Origin: Nonomuraea thailandensis
GTDB lineage: Bacteria > Actinomycetota > Actinomycetes > Streptosporangiales > Streptosporangiaceae
Assembly: GCF_024172165.1 (NCBI RefSeq)
Contig: NZ_JAMZEB010000002.1
Span: 4,423,501-4,487,500, forward strand
Direction of reading: 5' to 3'
DNA: 64,000 nt
Shown: in pieces, positions 57,369-64,000 of the stretch
Layout: every line of letters begins with the position of its first letter
Position numbering within the stretch: position 1 is the stretch's first letter
Notes under the pieces: generated by a model
What the model was told of the DNA's origin: nothing
Databases searched by the model: none
Seen by the model: only the letters and a program-made list of their open reading frames with translations
Position numbers and translations under genes: made by a program

Positions 57369-57424
57369 CTACATCCACGGGATGACGCCCCGCCGCGGCT
57401 ACATCCCCGGCGGGATGCGCCCCC
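57369..57424. repeat. Paired CTACATCC...GGGATG repeats upstream of the ABC exporter
   Basis: Two copies 30 bp apart (start 57369 and 57399), each CTACATCC-N1-4-GGGATG followed by GC-rich CGCCCC. Each copy is itself an inverted repeat (CATCC/GGATG). A candidate binding site for the adjacent NarL-type regulator. Confidence 0.6.
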
Positions 57425-57450
57425 GGGGTTCCGCGATCTAGCTTCGTGCC

Positions 57451-58146
57451 ATGAACACTCAGCGGCTCGTCGTGCGGCTCGGCGACGTCCACAAGGAGTA
57501 CGGCGCGGCCAGGGCGCTGGACGGCGTCTCGCTGCGCGTCCACGCGGGGGACGCGGTCGCGGTGATGGGGCCGTCGGGCTGCGGCAAGTCCACGCTCCTC
57601 AACCTGATCGCGGGCCTGGACCGTCCGACGCGGGGCACGGTCGAGGTCGGCGGCCAGGATCTGGGGGCGATGAGCGAGACGGACCTGGCGCTGTTCCGCC
57701 GCCGGCACATCGGGATGATCTTCCAGTTCTTCAACCTCATCGAGGACCTGCCCGCCCTGGACAACGCGGCGCTGGCCGCCCAGCTCACCGGCACGCCCGC
57801 CCGGCAGGCCAGGGACCGGGCGATGGAGCTGTTCGAGGAGCTGGGCATCGCCGGGCGCGCGAACGCCTACCCGGCGGCGCTGAGCGGCGGGGAGCGCCAG
57901 CGGGTCGCCGTGGCCAGGGCGCTGATGAACCGGCCGGCCCTGCTGCTGGCCGACGAGCCGACCGGGGCGCTCGACAGCCGCTCGGGCGAGCAGGTGATGG
58001 ACCTGCTGATCGACCTCAACCAGATCGGGCAGACGCTGCTGATCGTCACGCACGACCCGGCCCTGGCCGCCCGCTGCGCCAGCCGCACGGTCGAGCTCGG
58101 CGACGGGCGGGTGGTGGCCGAGCACAGCCTGGAACGCACGTCATGA
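57451..58146 (+). CDS. ABC exporter ATPase (MacB/LolD type)
   Basis: 231 residues: Walker A GPSGCGKST near residue 37, IFQFFNLIEDLPALDN (Q-loop), LSGGERQRVAVARAL, Walker B LLLADEPTGALDSRSG. TAGCTT lies 6 nt before the ATG (57451), so the mRNA is probably leaderless. It overlaps the permease gene by 4 bp. Type of cargo (peptide or drug) cannot be told. Confidence 0.93.
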   Translation: MNTQRLVVRLGDVHKEYGAARALDGVSLRVHAGDAVAVMGPSGCGKSTLLNLIAGLDRPTRGTVEVGGQDLGAMSETDLALFRRRHIGMIFQFFNLIEDLPALDNAALAAQLTGTPARQARDRAMELFEELGIAGRANAYPAALSGGERQRVAVARALMNRPALLLADEPTGALDSRSGEQVMDLLIDLNQIGQTLLIVTHDPALAARCASRTVELGDGRVVAEHSLERTS

Positions 58147-60491
58147 GAGTGCGGCGAGGCGTCGCCCGGCGGGGCGCGGGTGCCGTGTGGCACGGCGGGG
58201 GCGCCGTGTGGCGGGCGTCGCGGGCGGCGGTGCGGCGGCGCCGGGTGCAGACGTTCGTGCTCGGGGTCGTGGTGTTCTGCTCGACGGTGGCGATCGTCGT
58301 GGCGCTCGGCCTGCTGGAGAGCGTGTCGGCGCCGTTCGAGCGGGCCTTCGAGGGGCAGCGGGGCGCGCACGTCGTGGCCTCCTACGATCCCGGCAGGGTC
58401 ACGCGGGCGGCGCTCGCGGCCCGGCCTCGCGGGGTGGAGGCGGTGGCGGGCCCGTTCGCGCAGGCGGTGGTCACGATCCCCGAGACGTTCGAGCACCTGC
58501 CGCCTGGGCCGCTCACGGTCGTCGGCCGCTCCTCCCCCGGCGGCCCGGTGGACCGGCTGGACCTCTGGGCGGGGCGCTGGCCCGCCCGCCCCGGAGAGAT
58601 CGTGCTGGACCGGCCCGCGAACGGCTTCTTCTCCTTCCTGGTCGGGGTGCGGTTCACCGTGCGCGAGGGGCAGGCGTTCACCGTCGTCGGCCTGGCCTCC
58701 AGCGTGAGCAGGAGCTCCGAGGCGTGGGTCACCCCCGGCCAGGCCGCCGCGCTGCGCCCGGCCGCGACGCAGCTGCTCTACCGCCTGCACGCCGCCGGCA
58801 CCGACGCGCAGGTCCGCGCGGGCACGGCCGCGATCGCGGCGGGCCTGCCGGCCGGGGCGCTGCTGGGCTCGCAGTCGTACCTCGTCGTCCAGCGCGACGC
58901 GGGCCGCGCGGCGGCGGCCTTCCTGCCCTTCCTGACCGTGTTCGGGGTGCTCGGCCTGGTGGTGGCCGTCCTCATCGCGGTCAACGTGGTCAGCGGCGCG
59001 GTCGTGGCGGGCCACCGGCACATCGGGCTGCTCAAGGCCCTCGGCTTCACCCCGAACCAGGTCGTCGCCGTCTACCTCACGATGGTCCTGGTCCCGGCGG
59101 TCGCGGGCGCCGCGCTCGGCACCGCGGCGGGCGCCGTGGCCGCGCGCCCGCTGCTGGACGACGTGGGGGCGGGCGTCTTCACCGCCACGACGAGCCCCTG
59201 GGTGTACGCGGCCACGCTCGCCGGCATGCCGGCCGTGGCCGTGCTCGCCGCGCTGGTGCCGGCGCTGCGCGCGCACCGGCTGACCGCCGCCCGCGCGATC
59301 AGCGCCGGCGCGCCTCCCGGGCGGGGGCGGGGGCTGCGGGTGCAGCGGCTGCTCGCGGGCGCGCCGCTGCCCCGTCCGGTCAGCCTCGGGCTGGGCCTGC
59401 CGTTCGCGAGGCCGGGGCGCGCCGCGCTGACGCTGGCGGCCGTGGTGCTCGGCGCGGCCACGGTGACGCTGGCCACGGGCCTGTCCATGACGATGACCTC
59501 GTACGGCGCCGCCGCCCAGCGCGTCGGCCACGTGCACACGGTGGTCCACGCCGGCCAGGCCCGCAACCACCAGACGCCGCCCCGGCACGGCGACGCCGGG
59601 ATCGAGGCGCTCCTGCGCGGCCTGCCCGGCGCCATGAACGTGACCGCCGACGCGTGGGTGACCCTGCACCTGGCGGGGCACCCGCAGCCGATCCAGGGCA
59701 GGTTCCTGCGCGGGGACTCCGGCACGCTGGGCGAGACGCTCGTCGAGGGCCGCTGGCTGCGCGGCCGGGGAGAGGTGGTGGCGCCCTCGGCGTTCCTGGT
59801 CAAGCGGGGCCTGGCGGTCGGCGACCGGCTCACGCTGTCCCTGGGGCGCGGGCGGGCGGAGGCGACAGTCGTCGGCGCGACCATGGACGGCGCCGCCGAC
59901 CTGATCCAGGCCGACTGGCACACGCTGACCGCGCTCGCGCCGGACCAGCGCGCCACCCAGTACGAGGTCCGCCTCGCCCCGGGCACCGGCGTCGAGTCCT
60001 ACAACGCCGCGGTCAGGGCGGCCGACCCCGGGCTGCACCCGGTCGCCAAGTCCACCAGCGACCCGGCCACGGTGGCCGTCATCGGCTTCGCGTCCCTGCT
60101 CACGGTGCTGCTGGGCACCGTCGCCGCGCTGGGCGTCCTCAACACCGTGGTGCTCGACGCCAGGGAGCGGCGGCGCGACATCGGCGTGCTGAAGTCCATC
60201 GGGATGACGCCGCGCCAGGTCACGGTGATGATGGTGACGTCGATGGCGGCGCTCGGCGCGGCGGGCGGGCTGCTCGGCGTCCCCGTCGGCGTGGCCGCGC
60301 ACCGCCTCGTCGTCCCGGCCATGGCCGAGGCGGCCGGCATCGCGCTGCCGGCGTTCATGGTGGAGGTGTGGCGGGCTCCGCTGCTCGCGCTGCTCACGCC
60401 GGCGGGCGTGGTGATCGCGGTGCTGGGCGCGCTCGTCCCGGCCCGGTCCGCGGCGCGGCAGACCATCGCGACCGTGCTGCACAACGAGTGA
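58143..60491 (+). CDS. FtsX/MacB-type ABC permease
   Basis: 782 residues with two FtsX domains: TM1 near residue 35 (VLGVVVFCSTVAIVVALGL), three TM helices near 258-390, a middle TM near 430-450, a large extracellular region, and three C-terminal helices (LLTVLLGTVAALGVLNTVVL onward). Partner of the preceding ATPase; typical of exporters controlled by a neighbouring two-component system. Confidence 0.9.
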   Translation: MRVRRGVARRGAGAVWHGGGAVWRASRAAVRRRRVQTFVLGVVVFCSTVAIVVALGLLESVSAPFERAFEGQRGAHVVASYDPGRVTRAALAARPRGVEAVAGPFAQAVVTIPETFEHLPPGPLTVVGRSSPGGPVDRLDLWAGRWPARPGEIVLDRPANGFFSFLVGVRFTVREGQAFTVVGLASSVSRSSEAWVTPGQAAALRPAATQLLYRLHAAGTDAQVRAGTAAIAAGLPAGALLGSQSYLVVQRDAGRAAAAFLPFLTVFGVLGLVVAVLIAVNVVSGAVVAGHRHIGLLKALGFTPNQVVAVYLTMVLVPAVAGAALGTAAGAVAARPLLDDVGAGVFTATTSPWVYAATLAGMPAVAVLAALVPALRAHRLTAARAISAGAPPGRGRGLRVQRLLAGAPLPRPVSLGLGLPFARPGRAALTLAAVVLGAATVTLATGLSMTMTSYGAAAQRVGHVHTVVHAGQARNHQTPPRHGDAGIEALLRGLPGAMNVTADAWVTLHLAGHPQPIQGRFLRGDSGTLGETLVEGRWLRGRGEVVAPSAFLVKRGLAVGDRLTLSLGRGRAEATVVGATMDGAADLIQADWHTLTALAPDQRATQYEVRLAPGTGVESYNAAVRAADPGLHPVAKSTSDPATVAVIGFASLLTVLLGTVAALGVLNTVVLDARERRRDIGVLKSIGMTPRQVTVMMVTSMAALGAAGGLLGVPVGVAAHRLVVPAMAEAAGIALPAFMVEVWRAPLLALLTPAGVVIAVLGALVPARSAARQTIATVLHNE

Positions 60492-60591
60492 ACGGGGCTG
60501 GACGGCCGCCTCGGGGCGGTGGACGCTGATCGTACGACCGGCGCGAGACGCCCTTCGGTCCGCGCCCTCATCGCACGTCGAGGAGGAACGC

Positions 60592-61713
60592 ATGCCCGCG
60601 ACACCCCATGCCGAGCACGTCGGCAGCCTCCTGCGCCCGCCCGAGCTGCTGCAGGCCAGGCAGGCGCGCAAGCGCGGCGAGCTGAGCGCCGAGGAGCTGG
60701 CCGCGGTGGAGGACGCCGCCGTGCTGGCCGCGATCGAGCTGCAGCGCCAGGCGGGGATGGAGGTGTTCACCGACGGGGAGATGCGGCGCCAGACCTGGCT
60801 CGCCGGGATCCTGGAGTCGCTGGGCGGCGTGTCGCCCGTCCCGCTGCCCTCCACCGCGTGGTGGCGCGGCGACGGCGAGCCGGTGCCGCCGGAGGAGACG
60901 TCCTGGGACCTGGTGGCGGCGACCGGCAGGCTCACCCAGAGGACGAACCTGTCGGCCGTCGAGGCCGGCTTCCTGGCCCGGCACGCCCCCGGCCCGTACA
61001 AGATCACCATGGTGAGCTCGTCCATGGGGAACCTCCTGTGGCATCCCGAGCTCAGCGCCGCCACCTACCCCACTCCCGCCGACCTGTTCCGCGACCTGGT
61101 CGCGCTGCGGATCGAGGAGATCAGGGGCCTGCTGGCGCAGGGCGTGCGGTGGATCCAGCTCGACTCGCTGGCCTACGACTTCGTGATCGACCCCGACTTC
61201 CGCGCCCGCCTGCTGGGGCCCGCCGCGCCGGACGCGGAGGTGCTGCTCGACGCGGCGGTCGGCCTCGACGTCCAGCAGGTGCGCGCGATCAAGGAGCTGG
61301 ACCCGGAGGTCACGGTCGGCCTGCACCTGTGCCGGGGCAACAACCGCAGCGCCTGGTCGGCCAGTGGCGGGTACGACCCGGTCGCGGAGCGGCTGTTCGG
61401 CGAGGTGCCGGTGGACCGGTTCCTGCTGGAGTACGACACGGAGCGGGCGGGCGGGTTCGAGCCGCTGCGCTTCGTGCCCGAGGGCACGGCGGTGGTGCTC
61501 GGGCTCGTCTCCTCCAAGGTGCCGGCGCTGGAGTCGCAGGACGAGCTGCGCCGGCGCATCGACGAGGCGGCCAAGTACGTGCCGATGGAGAACCTCGCGA
61601 TCAGCCCGCAGTGCGGCTTCGCCTCCACCTCCCGGGGCAACCTGCTCACGGTGGACGAGGAGCGGCGCAAGCTGGAGCTGGTGGTGGAGACGGCACGGAT
61701 GGTCTGGGGCTGA
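60592..61713 (+). CDS. MetE-like cobalamin-independent methyltransferase domain protein
   Basis: 373 residues matching the C-terminal catalytic barrel of MetE: HVGSLLRPPELL at residue 9, DGEMRRQTW near residue 62, HLCRGNNRS (zinc His/Cys) and SPQCGFAS (zinc Cys). It has no N-terminal MetE half, so it belongs to the short UROD/MetE-like group of uncertain substrate. ATG 60592 with AGGAGG upstream. Not clearly tied to the cluster. Confidence 0.85.
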   Translation: MPATPHAEHVGSLLRPPELLQARQARKRGELSAEELAAVEDAAVLAAIELQRQAGMEVFTDGEMRRQTWLAGILESLGGVSPVPLPSTAWWRGDGEPVPPEETSWDLVAATGRLTQRTNLSAVEAGFLARHAPGPYKITMVSSSMGNLLWHPELSAATYPTPADLFRDLVALRIEEIRGLLAQGVRWIQLDSLAYDFVIDPDFRARLLGPAAPDAEVLLDAAVGLDVQQVRAIKELDPEVTVGLHLCRGNNRSAWSASGGYDPVAERLFGEVPVDRFLLEYDTERAGGFEPLRFVPEGTAVVLGLVSSKVPALESQDELRRRIDEAAKYVPMENLAISPQCGFASTSRGNLLTVDEERRKLELVVETARMVWG

Positions 61714-61792
61714 GCGGGCGGGCCGCCTGGTGGGCGGCGGTGAGCGGCATGCGGCCGGCCGCCGGCGGCCTCCCGGTCATCGGGGGGTGCGG

Positions 61793-64000
61793 TCAGCTGC
61801 GGCAGACGTCGCGGAACGGCAGGTCCGGCACGTGCTCCGCCCACTCCTCGCGGGTGAGCGGGCGGGCCGCCTGGGCGCAGGCGGTGGTCGCCGGGTCGGC
61901 GGCGAGGGCTGAGGTGTCCCACTTCCAGACGGCGTAGGCGTCGCCGGCGACCTGCACGAGATCGGCCGCCGCGGCGACCAGCGTCCTGCCGTCCGCCGTG
62001 AACGCCAGCGCCCGGACCTCGCCGCCGTGCCCGGCCAGCGGTGGTCCGAGCGGCCGGCCGGTGGCGCTGTCCCACAGGCGCACGGTGCCGTCCTGACCGG
62101 CGGTGGCGAGGTAGCCGCCGTCGGGGGCGAAGGCCACGGCGTGGACGTGACCGGTGTGCCCGATGAGGGCGGCACCGCGCGCACGGGCCCAGGCCGCGTC
62201 GTGCGCCCCGGCCGAGGCCGTCTCGGGCGCGCGGTCCGGCGCCGCCTCGCGATCCGGCGCCGCCTCGGGCTCGCGATCCGGCGCCGTGCCCGGCGAGCCG
62301 GGCGCGGCCACGTCCCAGAGGCGGGCCGTCCGGTCCTCGCTCGCCGTCGCGAGCAGCGTGCCGCCCGGGGCGAAGGCCAGCGACGTGACCGGGAGGGTGT
62401 GGGCGCGCAGCAGGCCGAGGCGCCTGCCGGTCGCCGTCTCCCACAGCAGCACCGTGCCGTCCGAGGCGCCGGCGGCCAGCACGGCGCCGGTGCCGTCGAA
62501 AGCCGCCGCGGTGATCCGCCCCGACTGCCCGGACGCGGTCCCGCCCCTGGCCTTGCCCTCGGGCAGCGCCCAGACCTGGACCTCGGCGTCCGGAACGGCC
62601 GTGGCCTCCTGGACGGCCGTGGCGAGCAGGCGCCCGTCCGGGCTGTAGGCGAGAGGACGGCCGCGCACGGAGGAGGGCCCGCCGAGGATGGCGGTGTGCA
62701 GGCCGTGCCCGGCGTCGTCGCTCCCTGAGGCGGCCAGCGAGCGGCCGTCGCGGCTGACCGCCAGCCCGTCCACGAGGTCGTCGGGCCGGATGCGCAGCCG
62801 CTCGCCGCGCCAGCGGGCCGCGCGCACGTCCCACGACCAGAGGCTGCCGTAGCCGGGCCGGGTCCCGTCGTACGGCTGGACCACGAGCCGCCCGGCGTCG
62901 CCGCTCAGCACCGCCTGCGTGCTGTCGCGGCGCTCGTACCAGCGGGCGGGGACCGGCCGGTCGGCCGGGACCCGGCCGTCGCCGCCGGGGAGCGTGAGCG
63001 GGTGGCGGGTGCCGCGCGGGATCCGCCACAGGCGTACGGTCGCGTCGGCGCCCGCGCTGGCCAGCAGGTTCCCGCCGGGGCTGAAGGCGACGGCGTTGAC
63101 GGCGTGCGTGTGCCCGGTCAGCGGCTCCCCCAGCGGGCGGCGGCCCCGCACGTCCCAGAGCCTGATCGTGTGGTCCTGGCTCGCGGTGGCCAGGACGCGG
63201 CCGTCCGGGCTGAAGGCCGCCGAGGTGACCAGGCCGGTGTGTCCGGTGAGCGGCCGGCCGGCGGGCCGGCGGGTGGCGACGTCCCAGAGCTGGACGTGCT
63301 CGCTGCCCGTGGTGCCGGCCAGCAACCCGCCTCCGGGGCTGAACGCGAGCGCGGCCACCTCCTCGCGGGGCTCGGGCGTCACGCTGCCGGCGGCCGGTTC
63401 GAGCGGGTCGCCCGTCAGCATGCCCGACTCGGCGTCGAACGTCCTGATCGGGCCGCCCGGGTAGGCGGCCGCGATGAGCGTGCCGTCGGGGCTGAACGCG
63501 ACCGGTCCCGGAGCGCCGTCGAGCGAGCGCAGCGCGGCGACCGGGGCACCGGTGCGGACGTCCCACAGCGTGGACGCGCCCGCGGAGCCGGCGGTCGTGG
63601 CCAGCAGGGACCCGTCGGGGCTGAAGGCGGTCCACTGCCTGGCCCAGGGGGTGCTGCCGCCGCCGGTCCACGCCTGGCGGGTGGTGGTGTCCCAGACGCG
63701 TACGCCCCCGTCGGCGCCGGCCACGGCCAGGTGGCCGCCGTCGGCGCTGTACGCCACGGACATGCCGTCGCCCTGCTCCTCCCCCACCGGCCACGGCACG
63801 GGGGTGAGCCCGGAGACGTCCCACAGGCGCAGCGGCGCGGCCCTGCCGGTCGCCGCGAGCGTGGCGCCGTCGGGGCTGAACGCGACCGAGTGCACCTCAC
63901 CGGGCAGGCCGCGCAGCACGGCGAGCTGCGGCGCGGCCACCGCTGCCCGGATCGCGGCGCGGGTCTCGGCGCGGGTCCCGGCGCGGGTCTCGGGGGCGGG
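61793..64000 (-). CDS. WD40-repeat protein, N-terminus beyond window
   Basis: At least 735 residues of repeated WD40 blades (LAFSPDG..LA.....D.TVRLWD pattern, more than a dozen copies), enough for two propellers. The frame stays open to the right edge with an Ala/Arg-rich helical lead-in (RAETRAAIRAAVAAPQLAV), so the start lies outside. Similar actinobacterial proteins carry an N-terminal kinase, protease or NACHT/STAND ATPase, which cannot be seen here. Ends in a short Cys-containing tail (VPDLPFRDVCRS). Confidence 0.88.
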   Translation of the reverse strand, partial: PAPETRAGTRAETRAAIRAAVAAPQLAVLRGLPGEVHSVAFSPDGATLAATGRAAPLRLWDVSGLTPVPWPVGEEQGDGMSVAYSADGGHLAVAGADGGVRVWDTTTRQAWTGGGSTPWARQWTAFSPDGSLLATTAGSAGASTLWDVRTGAPVAALRSLDGAPGPVAFSPDGTLIAAAYPGGPIRTFDAESGMLTGDPLEPAAGSVTPEPREEVAALAFSPGGGLLAGTTGSEHVQLWDVATRRPAGRPLTGHTGLVTSAAFSPDGRVLATASQDHTIRLWDVRGRRPLGEPLTGHTHAVNAVAFSPGGNLLASAGADATVRLWRIPRGTRHPLTLPGGDGRVPADRPVPARWYERRDSTQAVLSGDAGRLVVQPYDGTRPGYGSLWSWDVRAARWRGERLRIRPDDLVDGLAVSRDGRSLAASGSDDAGHGLHTAILGGPSSVRGRPLAYSPDGRLLATAVQEATAVPDAEVQVWALPEGKARGGTASGQSGRITAAAFDGTGAVLAAGASDGTVLLWETATGRRLGLLRAHTLPVTSLAFAPGGTLLATASEDRTARLWDVAAPGSPGTAPDREPEAAPDREAAPDRAPETASAGAHDAAWARARGAALIGHTGHVHAVAFAPDGGYLATAGQDGTVRLWDSATGRPLGPPLAGHGGEVRALAFTADGRTLVAAAADLVQVAGDAYAVWKWDTSALAADPATTACAQAARPLTREEWAEHVPDLPFRDVCRS

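Noticed and set aside
57867..61064. 1,065-residue minus-strand open frame
   Set aside because: It covers the ABC ATPase, permease and MetE-like genes on the other strand; composition is shadow-like and no domain is visible.

Overview
The window is very GC-rich DNA with tightly packed operons, ATGA/GTGA stop-start overlaps, many GTG starts and several apparently leaderless mRNAs. This points to a filamentous actinobacterium. The GT, MFS, ACAD and regulator families would fit Streptosporangiales or Streptomyces relatives, but the genus cannot be fixed from this sequence. No rRNA, tRNA, CRISPR array, IS element or phage gene was recognised.

Positions 1 to about 48,000 read as one large, divergently organised biosynthetic gene cluster that continues past the left edge. 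(a) 1-8,679, minus strand: one eight-gene operon with halogenase, A-PCP didomain, MbtH protein, 4-hydroxymandelate-synthase-like dioxygenase, free-standing condensation enzyme, glycosyltransferase, dTDP-glucose 4,6-dehydratase and sugar C-methyltransferase. The A domain has Asn where amino-acid A domains have Asp235, which fits an alpha-hydroxy or aryl acid such as 4-hydroxymandelate. (b) 8,826-30,084: tailoring genes. These are a solute-binding-fold protein without signal peptide, a multicopper oxidase, a DoxX protein, an O-acyltransferase, a tryptophan dioxygenase/kynureninase pair, a CoA-transferase, a crotonase, an FkbM methyltransferase, an arylamine N-acyltransferase, a P450, an O-methyltransferase, an HpaB/SgcC-type hydroxylase, an epoxide hydrolase, an SgcJ-type NTF2 protein, a flavoprotein and two flavin monooxygenases of the acyl-CoA dehydrogenase fold. 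The C domain/halogenase/HpaB/epoxide hydrolase/SgcJ set recalls 9-membered enediynes of the C-1027 type, but no enediyne PKS lies in the window. (c) 30,175-39,459: drug exporter, RmlA, thioesterase, hydrolase, a small secreted NTWP-repeat protein, cation/proton antiporter, a second free-standing A domain and a DMT exporter. (d) 39,712-44,078: carrier protein, EctC-like cupin, ACAD, transglutaminase-like protein and TrpB-like enzyme in one operon. (e) 44,206-47,953: ThiG-like, MFS, trehalose-phosphate-synthase-like and CysO-like genes, resembling the BexX/BexG2 2-thiosugar system of BE-7585A.

The strongest new signal is a promoter element read directly from the DNA. A 15-bp box, consensus GCACG-N4-GAGATG, stands exactly 20 or 21 bp upstream of a -10-like hexamer (often GACGAT or CAnnCT) in front of at least 14 transcription units between 8.7 and 40.2 kb. 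At four divergent intergenic regions two boxes face back to back and form large dyads. Four or five of these promoters appear to give leaderless mRNAs. The box joins the aryl-acid, kynurenine, oxygenase, sugar, export and carrier-protein/EctC operons into one regulon. No matching regulator gene is visible, so it probably lies outside the window.

About 48,000-64,000 looks like ordinary chromosome: a flavin monooxygenase, a VOC protein, a metabolite/proton symporter, a GGCT-fold protein, a molybdate ABC system with its TOBE/HTH regulator, a two-component system beside an ABC exporter, a MetE-like enzyme and the C-terminal part of a WD40 protein cut by the right edge. The longest stretch without a convincing gene is 35,071-35,623, which holds two terminators and nothing else that can be supported.
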